Shown here piece by piece: positions 7,427 through 15,099 of a stretch of 17,355 nt of DNA. A model generated the notes under the pieces. The model worked only from the letters and a program-made list of their open reading frames with translations, searched no databases and was not told the origin of the DNA. The number at the start of each line of letters is the position of its first letter. The first letter of the stretch is position 1. Location of the stretch: the NCBI GenBank assembly GCA_964621265.1, contig CAZULQ010000038.1, positions 1-17,355 on the forward strand. Reading direction: 5' to 3'. The translations under genes were made by a program, and so were the position numbers. Origin of the DNA: Porcipelethomonas sp964621265. GTDB lineage: Bacteria; Bacillota; Clostridia; Oscillospirales; Ruminococcaceae.

Positions 7427-9331
7427 TTACTGTGCTTTATGTAAGTATCGTGTGGTATAGCTGTTCCAGATTGAAAGCCCCTCGGCTTCCGTCCAGCCCT
7501 GCCACTTGCTGTCGCTGTAAAATGTAATGGTGCTTTCGGAGTAAAGCGGAATTTCCACCGCTAAATCTGCGATGTATTTCTGCACCTTGCGACACTTTTC
7601 GTACTGCTCATTTGTATCGGAGGTAAGCTCCATGTCGTTCATCATTGCAATAAGTGTTTCATCAATAATTCCCGAATAGTTGAACAGTCTTACGCTCCCC
7701 GTTGCGGGATAAACTCCGTAGCGTGCATTGAACATAAGCAGCTTGTCGGAATTGTAGGTAACACGGTTTATTATCATATCGAAATCAGCGTTGTTCTGCT
7801 GTTTTATATCCTCGGAATAGGTCGCAGTTGCCTGTTCGTATTCAATGGCGATGCCGATTTGTTCAAGCTGTGTTGCGATTGCCTTTACGGTTATCTCGTT
7901 GTCAGGTGTTGCAAATATCGTCAACGTAATGCCTCGACTGCCGTTTTCGCCCATTTTATAAGATGTGGTATCAAGCAGTGCATTTGCCTCCTCAACATTT
8001 GTTTTGTGATAGACATATTCGCCGTTTTCGTCAACATAAGCGTGGTCGAAGTAGTCCTGAACAAGTCCGTCGCCAACTCTTACGCCCTTGCCGTGCAGTA
8101 CCTCGTCAATGAGCTTCTGCTGGTCAAGGCAAAGAGAAATTGCCTTTCTGATTTCGTAGGAATAACCGTTAAAGCTGCCATCTTTGAACGCTCCGTTTTC
8201 GCCTACATTGAAAAGCAGAGTTGTTACGGTTTCGCTTGTGACGGAGGAAATATCCACATTGCTGTAAGACGGATTATTCTCCACCGCATAAGTCTTTGTA
8301 GGTGTAACTGAATTCAGCATAAAATCAACATTTCCATCGTTGAGTGCATTTATCAGTACGTCCTCATTACTCATAAGAATAACTGATATATTTTCAATAG
8401 GCTCACCCGAAAACATTTCCTTTTTAAGCGTTTCATCATAATTGTCACGAATAGTTGCGGTGATAGAGCTGCCCTCGATATAATCTCCCTCGGCTATGTA
8501 ATATGCGCCTGTGCCAATGGGATTCAGGTTCTTCTCCTTCGCAGGAGAGCGTACGCTTTGCCAGATATGTTTCGGGATAATCACGATGGAGTTGCAGATG
8601 GTTTTCATAGAGGTGTAGTTACTGCTTGCAAGAGTAAATACAAAATCCCCGTCAACGACCTCGCTCTTGTAATAATCGGTGAGGAAGTACGCCTGACTTC
8701 CCAACGCACCCGAATGCTTGATGATATAGTCAAAGGTGAACTTTATATCCTCGGCAGTGAACGGCGTTCCGTCACTCCAGGAATGTCCCTCGACCACCTT
8801 AAAACGAAAACGCATCCAGTTCTCGTTCGGAACAGCGATAAGCGCACGCTCCATAAATTCTTCTTCCGTTTCGGTTATGGGATTGCCGCTTTCGTCAAAG
8901 CCGAATTTTATGCTTTCACGCTCGCACTGCTCCGCCCATTCTTCTTCCGTGGGGTTGAAATATTCATAGCCGTAAACGCTATCGTCGGTTTTCGGGAATG
9001 CACCCTCGCACTCAACAAGTCCGTCTGCAAAGGAAAGTGGATTTATATTTGTATCAACGGGAGTGTAAACCGCACCATCGGGGAAGGTGTAGTTCTCTCC
9101 CTCAACATAATCCGCAGGCGCTGTGGCAGAGCCTAAAAGAGTGTTGTAGAAAAGTCCCACGAAAAAGGTTGCAGAGGTTTCCATAGATGAATATGGGTTT
9201 AAGTTTTTGGGAAGCTCCGTTGTACCTACTCTCAAGGAATTTTCATACTTATCCTCACGAACAGCGCACGAGCAGAGCGAAATCGCCATACATACCGCAA
9301 GTGCGGCGGAAATAATCTTTTTTATCTTCAT
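7427..9331 (-). CDS. Family-5 extracellular solute-binding lipoprotein (OppA/DppA-like)
   Basis: This 634-residue lipoprotein captures the substrate outside the membrane for the permease/ATPase set. It has signal peptide MKIKKIISAALAVCMAISLCSC, with lipidation predicted at Cys22 (LCSC is a slightly unusual lipobox). Family landmarks are RVGTTELPKNLNPYSS, then WSDGTPFTAEDIKFTFDYI, GTGAYYI, IRKAISLCLDQQKLIDEV and a late NADFDMIINR region. It is roughly 80-100 residues longer than typical members, mainly from an acidic insert at about 75-170 (NPTEEEWAEQCERESIKFG, TETEEEFMERA) before the WSDG motif. A GGAG lies six bases before the ATG, in the 10-nt gap after the upstream stop. Members of this family carry peptides, nickel, and in some bacteria heme, so the substrate is open. 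Confidence 0.92.
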   Translation of the reverse strand: MKIKKIISAALAVCMAISLCSCAVREDKYENSLRVGTTELPKNLNPYSSMETSATFFVGLFYNTLLGSATAPADYVEGENYTFPDGAVYTPVDTNINPLSFADGLVECEGAFPKTDDSVYGYEYFNPTEEEWAEQCERESIKFGFDESGNPITETEEEFMERALIAVPNENWMRFRFKVVEGHSWSDGTPFTAEDIKFTFDYIIKHSGALGSQAYFLTDYYKSEVVDGDFVFTLASSNYTSMKTICNSIVIIPKHIWQSVRSPAKEKNLNPIGTGAYYIAEGDYIEGSSITATIRDNYDETLKKEMFSGEPIENISVILMSNEDVLINALNDGNVDFMLNSVTPTKTYAVENNPSYSNVDISSVTSETVTTLLFNVGENGAFKDGSFNGYSYEIRKAISLCLDQQKLIDEVLHGKGVRVGDGLVQDYFDHAYVDENGEYVYHKTNVEEANALLDTTSYKMGENGSRGITLTIFATPDNEITVKAIATQLEQIGIAIEYEQATATYSEDIKQQNNADFDMIINRVTYNSDKLLMFNARYGVYPATGSVRLFNYSGIIDETLIAMMNDMELTSDTNEQYEKCRKVQKYIADLAVEIPLYSESTITFYSDSKWQGWTEAEGLSIWNSYTTRYLHKAQ

Positions 9332-9341
9332 AATCGCTCCA

Positions 9342-10028
9342 TCAGTAAGAGATTTTTGTGCCGAAGCCTATCTTGTTTGCAGAGTTATCAAAAATCTCCT
9401 CAACGGTGAATTTATAGGCTGGACGGGTTACCCAACGGTCTATATTCGGTGTATGGTAAACATCATGCTGTGCGTTGATAAACTGCTGAATAAGGGGCAA
9501 TTCAAAGGGAGAACAGCTGCCCATTTCGTTATGCTCGCCCACAATTTCCATCTGTCCTCTTACCTCAAAGGAGAGCATAGGCGGCTGATAGAAAAGTAAG
9601 GTTGCCTCGGAATTTTCACGGTAATTCGTCCAGCTATGCTTGAAAGCCATTTCCACGCTGTATATATGTTCAAAGTCAACGGTCTTTTCTGCTTCCTCGG
9701 AGTAAAGCCATTTGAGTAAAAGCTGTAAGCCTCTGTTGCTGTAGCCCTTATCCTCGGGGTCGTAGCTTTTTATATGCTCGATATAAGCGGCGAGAGCCTC
9801 TTCAAGATATTCCGATTTGGGAATAAAACCGATACCCTTTACAGAGCCGTTAAGCCCTGCCGAGCCGTGGCTTATAAACACGGGGTCATGAGAGGTGAAC
9901 GAAAGAAAAATCTTCTCGGGTGACATCTCCTTGCCCTCGGCAAGCGCCTTTACCGTGTTGCCTCTTGTTCTGTATGCCCAACCAAAAAATCTGTTGAGTT
10001 CGCCTGTTTCTGTTCTTGCTCTTTCCAT
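9342..10028 (-). CDS. Uncharacterised cytoplasmic protein in the importer operon
   Basis: This is a 228-residue protein with no signal peptide or membrane helix. AAGGAG lies about ten bases before the ATG. I do not recognise a family with confidence. The C-terminal part (ATLLFYQPPMLSFEVRGQMEIVGE, then DVYHTPNIDRW, RPAYKF and GFGTKISY) has the feel of a pyridoxamine-phosphate-oxidase-like split barrel, a fold that includes FMN enzymes and heme-degrading HutZ/HugZ proteins. The N-terminal half (FFGWAYRTRGNTVKALAEG, FTSHDPVFISHG) resembles nothing I know. It lies between a lipoprotein gene (19 nt before) and the binding-protein gene (10 nt after), so it is made with the importer. A role in processing the imported compound would fit but is speculative. 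Confidence 0.7.
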   Translation of the reverse strand: MERARTETGELNRFFGWAYRTRGNTVKALAEGKEMSPEKIFLSFTSHDPVFISHGSAGLNGSVKGIGFIPKSEYLEEALAAYIEHIKSYDPEDKGYSNRGLQLLLKWLYSEEAEKTVDFEHIYSVEMAFKHSWTNYRENSEATLLFYQPPMLSFEVRGQMEIVGEHNEMGSCSPFELPLIQQFINAQHDVYHTPNIDRWVTRPAYKFTVEEIFDNSANKIGFGTKISY

Positions 10029-10047
10029 TGTGATGTGCTCCTTTCAA

Positions 10048-10827
10048 TTACTTTACTCTTATAAACGGTGCGTCAGTTGCACGCATTGTTGACTGCTGAA
10101 TGTTGAATGCGGTGGAAAGCTCGGTTTCAGTGTAGCCTGTGCCGTTTGCAGTTTCGTTTTCGGAAACTATCTCACCCTCGTCAGTGAGAATGTTGTAGGT
10201 GAATGTAATGTTCTCGCCGTCAGCTGTATAAGTACCGTTTGTACCGCCCCAGACGTGCATTACGCTTGCAAGCTGCATAATGCTTACATCAAAGGTGCTG
10301 TCGTCCTTGAGGCAGAGGGAGTAAGCGTAAACCATTGCACCCATACCGCCAACCTTTGTCTTGTAGCCCACATAAACATCTCCGTCCATATCAGCGGACT
10401 TTGTTTCGTAAAAGCTTATCTTACTCGGAGTGATGTCACCCAGCAGATAGAACTCCGACTCAAATATGCTGTCGATGATAACTGCGTTTTCTACGCTTAC
10501 AGTTGTTTCGCCGTAGGTATAATCAAAAGTGATGGTTTCATCATACTCATCGTTTTCTCCAAGTGTGTAGGTGCCGTTGTATTGCTCACTGCTGTACTCT
10601 CCGTTTTCGATAGAGCCTACATAAAATTCCGCAGTACCGTCGCTCATAAGATTCATAAGCACACGGCAGCTTGCGTCAGGCTCGGTGTTTTCTTCCTCGC
10701 CGCCTATCACATAGCCTGCGATAAAACTGCGTGAAACTGTGACTTCTGCGGTTTTTCCCTTCTGCTGACAACCTGCAAGGGAAACGCACATCACTGCCGC
10801 CATAATAATAGAAATTATCTTCTTCAT
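10048..10827 (-). CDS. Secreted lipoprotein, first gene of the importer operon
   Basis: This 259-residue lipoprotein has signal peptide MKKIISIIMAAVMCVSLAGC with predicted lipidation at Cys20. The mature part is acidic, with beta-rich repeats built around GTYTLGEND and GTYTADGENITFTYN motifs like those in the operon's last lipoprotein, so the two may be distant relatives. No named family is recognised. GGAGG lies eight bases before the ATG. Two palindromic operators (10845 and 10878) sit in the 70 bases just upstream of the start, making this the first gene of the regulated operon. A surface role in capturing or relaying the substrate is inference. Confidence 0.8.
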   Translation of the reverse strand: MKKIISIIMAAVMCVSLAGCQQKGKTAEVTVSRSFIAGYVIGGEEENTEPDASCRVLMNLMSDGTAEFYVGSIENGEYSSEQYNGTYTLGENDEYDETITFDYTYGETTVSVENAVIIDSIFESEFYLLGDITPSKISFYETKSADMDGDVYVGYKTKVGGMGAMVYAYSLCLKDDSTFDVSIMQLASVMHVWGGTNGTYTADGENITFTYNILTDEGEIVSENETANGTGYTETELSTAFNIQQSTMRATDAPFIRVK

Positions 10828-10844
10828 AAATAAAACCTCCGTTT

Positions 10845-10860
10845 GTTAGTTATAGCTAAC
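10845..10860. promoter_or_regulatory. Metal-regulator box A
   Basis: GTTAGTTATAGCTAAC is a near-perfect 16-bp palindrome 18 bases before the first lipoprotein's ATG. On the minus strand it contains TATAAC, which could be a -10 element. Its halves GTTAG/CTAAC match the core of DtxR/IdeR boxes, but with a six-base spacer. Confidence 0.75.
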
Positions 10861-10877
10861 CTTATGTTGAAAAGAAA

Positions 10878-10893
10878 GTTAGATACAGCTAAC
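10878..10893. promoter_or_regulatory. Metal-regulator box B
   Basis: GTTAGATACAGCTAAC is the same palindrome as box A, starting 33 bp away (about three helical turns). That phasing would let dimers bind on one face of the DNA. Confidence 0.75.
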
Positions 10894-10910
10894 TTCTCCT
10901 CTTTATTTTT

Positions 10911-10926
10911 GGGAGCAAAAGCTCCC
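10911..10926. repeat. Hairpin in the intergenic leader
   Basis: GGGAGC-AAAA-GCTCCC is a perfect 6-bp stem with a 4-nt loop. On the minus strand it is followed by an A-rich, not T-rich, stretch, so it is not a normal intrinsic terminator for the upstream operon. It would lie in the 5' leader of a transcript starting near 10930. Confidence 0.5.
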
Positions 10927-10936
10927 GAACTTTAAA

Positions 10937-10965
10937 AGAATAACATATCCAAAATATTAAATCAA
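10937..10965 (-). promoter_or_regulatory. Candidate promoter of the importer operon
   Basis: On the minus strand TTGATT (10965-10960), a 17-nt spacer and TATTCT (10942-10937) preceded by TG at the extended -10 position give a plausible sigma-A promoter, with four of six matches in each hexamer. Box C lies directly upstream and boxes B and A lie downstream in the leader. Moderate guess. Confidence 0.4.
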
Positions 10966-10967
10966 GC

Positions 10968-10983
10968 AGTAGCCATAGCTAAC
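10968..10983. promoter_or_regulatory. Degenerate metal-regulator box C
   Basis: AGTAGCCATAGCTAAC has one perfect half (AGCTAAC) and one weak half. It falls four bases past the DUF454 stop codon and two bases upstream of the candidate -35 element. Weaker than boxes A, B, D and E. Confidence 0.45.
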
Positions 10984-10987
10984 ATTT

Positions 10988-11380
10988 TTAACTTGCCGTA
11001 TTTTCGTTGATTTTGTATGTTTTCACACCAAAACAGAAATAAACAATATGGAAAATCCACACACAGCCAAGAATGATACACGGCACATAAATTGCTTTTG
11101 AGAACATCATCACAAATCCGATTGACATAAGCACTGTAACCATAATCATAACCTTGATTTTTGTTTTCTTAGTCATACCCTGACCCTTGACGTAGGTTTC
11201 AAGGTTATTCTTGTATAGCTTTGTGCCCTTGAACCAACGGTCAAGTTTTTCAGAACTTTTTGCAAAGCATACCGCCGCCAGCATAAGAAACGGAAATGCA
11301 GGCAGCATAGGCACAACCGCACCTACAGCACCAAGTCCCAAGCCTATACAACCTAAAATTATCAGTAAAATCTTCTTCAT
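10988..11380 (-). CDS. DUF454/YbaN-family inner-membrane protein
   Basis: This 130-residue membrane protein matches the DUF454 (YbaN) pattern. Its N-terminal hairpin is rich in Gly and Pro (LGCIGLGLGAVGAVVPMLPAFPFLMLAAVCFAKSS), followed by an amphipathic stretch (LDRWFKGTKLYKNNLETYVKGQGMTKKTK) and two further helices at about 75-95 and 97-117. Function in the family is unknown. GGGAG lies about eight bases before the ATG, which overlaps the YgbA-family stop by 4 nt. It is the last gene of the regulator/ABC operon. No clear terminator follows, so some read-through into the importer operon is possible. Confidence 0.88.
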   Translation of the reverse strand: MKKILLIILGCIGLGLGAVGAVVPMLPAFPFLMLAAVCFAKSSEKLDRWFKGTKLYKNNLETYVKGQGMTKKTKIKVMIMVTVLMSIGFVMMFSKAIYVPCIILGCVWIFHIVYFCFGVKTYKINENTAS

Positions 11381-11709
11381 TGCGTATTCTCCCTTTTTTC
11401 CTTTTTACTTTCAATAACGTGACGGATTGCCATTATCGGGTGATACAGCACTATGCGAGGCCCCGAAAAGCGCATCACTTTCCGTATCTTCTCACGCATT
11501 TCGGGCTTATAGCAATGCACCTTGCAATTTGAACAAAAGGTCTTGCTCTCGATAAAGGGGCATTTGTCGCTACGCTGTGCGGCGTATTCCGCAAGTGCCT
11601 TGCAGTCGGGGCAAAGAGCATTCCTCGCCCCGTGATTTTTTCTGCAATACAGCTTCATCATAAGCGCAACCGTCTTTTTCTCACGCTCACGCTTCTTGTC
11701 AGCACTCAT
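11377..11709 (-). CDS. Nitrous oxide-stimulated promoter family (YgbA-like) protein
   Basis: This 110-residue basic cytoplasmic protein has seven cysteines in a pattern typical of the YgbA_NO family: C22, CPDC at 33-36, C50, and CSNCKVHC at 59-66. A conserved tail follows (YKPEMREKIRKVMRFSGPRI, HPIMAIRH). The cysteines suggest zinc or Fe-S binding. In E. coli, ygbA is an NsrR-controlled gene linked to recovery from nitrosative stress; the biochemical role is not settled. The start is an ATG inside the last codons of the CydC-like gene (11-nt overlap), with GGGAGG eight bases upstream. Its presence in a metal-regulated operon points to iron, heme or NO chemistry. Confidence 0.88.
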   Translation of the reverse strand: MSADKKREREKKTVALMMKLYCRKNHGARNALCPDCKALAEYAAQRSDKCPFIESKTFCSNCKVHCYKPEMREKIRKVMRFSGPRIVLYHPIMAIRHVIESKKEKRENTQ

Positions 11710-13375
11710 GCATTCTGCCTCCCTCTACACGATAAACACGGTCAGCGACTGCCATTGTGCTTTCACGGTGAGAAACAAGGACAATGCTCTTGTTCTTCTT
11801 CTGCTCTTTAAGTGCTTTCAGAATAATACCCTCATTTATGCTGTCAACGTTGCTTGTAGGCTCGTCAAGGAGGATTAAGTCGCTTCCGCGCAGGAACGCT
11901 CTTGCAAGACCAAGCCTTTGCTTTTCTCCTGCGGAGAGGTTATCACCCAATGCGCCGACACAGGTTTTGTAGCCGTCAGAAAGGCTCATGATAAAATCGT
12001 GAACAGACGCCATTTTGCAGGCATTTTCGATTTCCATCTGCGTTGCGTTCGGCTTCGCAATACGAAGATTATCCTCAATTGTTTCATCGAAAAGATATGT
12101 AACCTGACTTACCATCGTAACATTGTCAAGAAGGCTCGCTTCATCAATTTTATCAATGTCAGTTCCGTTGTAGCAGATAGTGCCTTTGTCCTTCTGCCAG
12201 AATCGGAGAAGAAGCTTCAGCAGAGTAGATTTACCGCATCCGCTTTCGCCCACAATGCCGACAATCTCGCCCTTTTCAGCGTGCAGACAAATATCGGAAA
12301 GCACCTGAGTTTCACCGTCATAAGAGAATGACAAATCGGTCACCTCAAGCTTGTCAAAATTAAATTTCTCACCATTTGCAACAGGCTCAACCGCAGGCTT
12401 TTCATTAAGCAGATTAAGCACTCTGTCACCGCTTGCAAAGGTCTGTGTAAGATTGCCCGGAAGTGCTGAAATTGCAATAACAGGACCAAATGAGCCGAAT
12501 ACGGCTGTTACTCCGATAATCATTTTTCCAAGAGAAAGCATATTCTTTGTAACAAGAATTACACCAACCGCAAGTACGGCAAAAATAATCAGCGAAACGG
12601 TAAGCTCCGTAGCGGCGGAGGCTTTTGTGATGTCGTTCTTCATTTTCTTCGTTTCAGCAAGAAGAATATCGGAACGGCGATTCACCTCTGACTTACGGTT
12701 TTCACCTGCGTTGTTCAGAACAATGTCCTTTATGCCTTTTATGCTGTCAAGAAAATATGCGTTGAAATTTGCAAACTCGGCACGGTATTTTACTCCCGAC
12801 TCTTTAAGCTTACCCGAAGAAATCAGCGGTACGATTATTCCCACAAGAATATATCCGAGAAGTGCCACGAAAGCAAGATACCAATGTGAAACCGTACCAA
12901 CAAAAATGAACACTGCCAGCGATACGATTACCGCAATACAAATCGGAGAAATCGTGTGTGCGTAGAAAACCTCCAGTGTTTCAATATCCGAGGTTATCAT
13001 TGCAATTATTGAGCCTTTCTGTTTGCTCTCAAGCTTTGCGGGACAGAGTGTGCGTAGTGCACCGAAAATTTTATCACGAAGCACCGCAAGCAGACGGAAA
13101 GCGATATAGTGGTTACCGTACTGTTCGAGATAGCGGAGCAGTCCACGCATTACTCCGCATCCGATTGCAAGGGCGATAATCCAGCCGTAAGAAAGTGCTA
13201 TTGCCTCGCCCATAGCCTTTGCAATTCCAACCGCACCGAAAAGTGTAACGCCCATTGCACAGACAAATCCGAGAGAGCCGTTTATAACAGCAAGCACCAT
13301 TATGTAAGCAAGTGAGCCGAGAAGCATAATCAGGCTTGCCATAATTTTTGCGCCGCTTCGTCTTGTGTTACTCAT
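11699..13375 (-). CDS. Half-size ABC transporter, CydC-like
   Basis: This 558-residue protein has an N-terminal six-helix exporter-type membrane domain (about 10-310) fused to an ATPase domain (about 340-555). RGLLRYLEQYGNHYIAFRLL and TSDIETLEVFYAHTISPI are strongly CydC-like. Walker A GESGCGKST is at 376-384, Q-loop Gln424, Walker B ILLDE at 501-505, and switch His536. The signature is LSAGEKQR (480-487) rather than LSGGQ. It should pair with the CydD-like protein whose gene it overlaps by 4 nt; GGAGG lies seven bases before the ATG. CydDC of E. coli moves heme and/or thiols across the membrane. With no cytochrome bd genes here and a metal-type regulator in the operon, the cargo may differ, and import rather than export is possible, as in IrtAB/YbtPQ. 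Confidence 0.9.
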   Translation of the reverse strand: MSNTRRSGAKIMASLIMLLGSLAYIMVLAVINGSLGFVCAMGVTLFGAVGIAKAMGEAIALSYGWIIALAIGCGVMRGLLRYLEQYGNHYIAFRLLAVLRDKIFGALRTLCPAKLESKQKGSIIAMITSDIETLEVFYAHTISPICIAVIVSLAVFIFVGTVSHWYLAFVALLGYILVGIIVPLISSGKLKESGVKYRAEFANFNAYFLDSIKGIKDIVLNNAGENRKSEVNRRSDILLAETKKMKNDITKASAATELTVSLIIFAVLAVGVILVTKNMLSLGKMIIGVTAVFGSFGPVIAISALPGNLTQTFASGDRVLNLLNEKPAVEPVANGEKFNFDKLEVTDLSFSYDGETQVLSDICLHAEKGEIVGIVGESGCGKSTLLKLLLRFWQKDKGTICYNGTDIDKIDEASLLDNVTMVSQVTYLFDETIEDNLRIAKPNATQMEIENACKMASVHDFIMSLSDGYKTCVGALGDNLSAGEKQRLGLARAFLRGSDLILLDEPTSNVDSINEGIILKALKEQKKNKSIVLVSHRESTMAVADRVYRVEGGRMHEC

Positions 13376-15099
13376 TCGCTCACCTCCGCATAACCATGTT
13401 CAAGCTTTTTCTGTGCGGTGTACAATGCGGCATAACCGCCGTTTCTGCTCATTAAATCGGCGTGTGTACCACTTTCCTTGACCTCGCCGTTTTCCATAAA
13501 ATAAATGCAATCGGCAGGAACAACGTTTTCAAGTCTGTGCGAAATAACGATAACGCTTTTTCTTTCGGACAGCGCCTTGATATTACGCATTATGATTGCT
13601 TCGCTTTCGATGTCGATGTTGCTTGTTGCCTCGTCAAAAATATAAATTTCCTTATCAGCAACAAGGTTTACGGCAAGGGCAAGTCGTTGCTTCTGACCGC
13701 CTGAAATGTTGTTTGCGTCCTCGGTGATTTCTTTGTCAAGTCCGCCGTTATCTATAATAAACTGTTTAAGATTTACCTTTTCAAGTGCCGCAAAAATTTC
13801 CTCATCGGTAGCATCATTTTTCGCCAGCTTAAAATTTTCACGGACAGTCGTGTTGAAAATGTATGTGTTGTAGCTGACAACCGCAAGCTTTGAGTAATAA
13901 GCTTCACGGGACAGGCTTTCAAGACTTTTTCCGCCAACTGTGATTTTACCCTCATTCGGACGGAGTGCACCGAAAAGCAGGTTTACGATTGTTGACTTGC
14001 CACAGCCGCTCTCGCCTACAATTGCTGTCATATTATTTTTGGGGAACGTTACGCTTACATTTTTCAGCACATCACGTTCGCCGTCATAGCTGAAAGTAAC
14101 ATTGTCAAGCTTCAGTTCGGTATCGATAACATTTTCAGCACCCCATACAGGGTCAGGCTGATTTAACAGGGAAAGTATCTTCCTGCCTGCACTTGCACCA
14201 TTCATTGCAACGTGAAAGGCTGAGCCAAACGCACGAAGCGGCAGGAAGAAATCCACCGCAACAAGTATCAGGAACAATGCCGCAACGAGAGATAAGCCTC
14301 TGTTTACAACGCCCGTTACTGCAAAGGCAATTCCTATGCCTGCACCGCCGTAAGCAACCATATCCATTATAGTTGTGCTTGCCAGCTGCATAACAAGAAC
14401 CTTCATTGTGATTTTGCGGAATTCCTCCGCATTCTCATTCATCTTAACGTGCTGAGCAGCGTCTGCATGGAAAATTTTCAACTCACGAAGTCCCTGCACA
14501 CTATCAAGAAAGCAGTCACCCATAGAAGTGTATTTGCCCCAGTATTTTGCAAAAATTTTCTTTGCATATTTTGATACAGCTATGATTGAAACGGGGATAA
14601 GCGGTACACAGCAAAGCAGTACGAGAGCAACTCTCCAGTCAATTCCAACAGTTACTCCGAAAAGTATAATTGGTGCAAGCATAGCATAGAAAAACTGGGG
14701 AATGTATGAGGAATAATAAAGGTCAAGTTGTTCAATCCCCTCCATTGCAACCTGTGTAAGCCCTGCAATACTCATTCCGTCGGTACTGCGGACGCCGAGC
14801 CTTACTATCTTGTTGTAAGTCTTTTCACGCAAGTCTTTTTTTGCTTTTCTTCCAAGCAGGTCCTTAAGATTTCCCGTAATCCTGCTTGCAGTGTAACGTA
14901 CAATAATACCAAATAATGCACATATAGCAAGAGTTATGTATGCGTCAGGGTTGACATTCTGCATAAGCAGATATACTGTCTGGCAGATGCTTGCGGTAAT
15001 CGTGAGATTTGCAAGCAGACCAAGCACCATAAAGCCCACGGTATAGAAAATGTACTTTTTATTGCCGCCGAGCAGCTTCAAAAGCTCTTTATCTATCAT
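13372..15099 (-). CDS. Half-size ABC transporter, CydD-like
   Basis: This 575-residue protein has an exporter-type membrane domain (about 15-300) followed by an ATPase domain. The CydD-like region reads GLTQVAMEGIEQLDLYYSSYIPQ then WRVALVLL and PLIPV. Walker A GESGCGKST is at 362-370, signature ISGGQKQR at 465-472, Walker B IYIFDE at 485-490, and switch His521. The Q-loop glutamine is replaced: the segment reads VVSYNTYIFN, with Tyr410. The CydC-like partner keeps its Q-loop but has the altered signature LSAGE, so the pair should have one normal and one degenerate ATP site. The gene overlaps the regulator by 4 nt (GGAG eight bases before the ATG) and the partner gene by 4 nt. Confidence 0.9.
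   Translation of the reverse strand: MIDKELLKLLGGNKKYIFYTVGFMVLGLLANLTITASICQTVYLLMQNVNPDAYITLAICALFGIIVRYTASRITGNLKDLLGRKAKKDLREKTYNKIVRLGVRSTDGMSIAGLTQVAMEGIEQLDLYYSSYIPQFFYAMLAPIILFGVTVGIDWRVALVLLCCVPLIPVSIIAVSKYAKKIFAKYWGKYTSMGDCFLDSVQGLRELKIFHADAAQHVKMNENAEEFRKITMKVLVMQLASTTIMDMVAYGGAGIGIAFAVTGVVNRGLSLVAALFLILVAVDFFLPLRAFGSAFHVAMNGASAGRKILSLLNQPDPVWGAENVIDTELKLDNVTFSYDGERDVLKNVSVTFPKNNMTAIVGESGCGKSTIVNLLFGALRPNEGKITVGGKSLESLSREAYYSKLAVVSYNTYIFNTTVRENFKLAKNDATDEEIFAALEKVNLKQFIIDNGGLDKEITEDANNISGGQKQRLALAVNLVADKEIYIFDEATSNIDIESEAIIMRNIKALSERKSVIVISHRLENVVPADCIYFMENGEVKESGTHADLMSRNGGYAALYTAQKKLEHGYAEVSE

Noticed and set aside
8558..9136. 192-codon plus-strand open frame inside the binding-protein gene
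   Set aside because: Antisense shadow of a clear family-5 binding protein; no ribosome-binding site or recognisable domain.
10911..10926. GGGAGC/GCTCCC hairpin as terminator of the regulator/ABC operon
   Set aside because: On the minus strand it is followed by an A-rich stretch, not a T-run; kept only as a hairpin.
12351..12965. 204-codon plus-strand open frame inside the CydC-like gene
   Set aside because: Antisense shadow; low-complexity Ser/Thr/Ala-rich translation with no domain.
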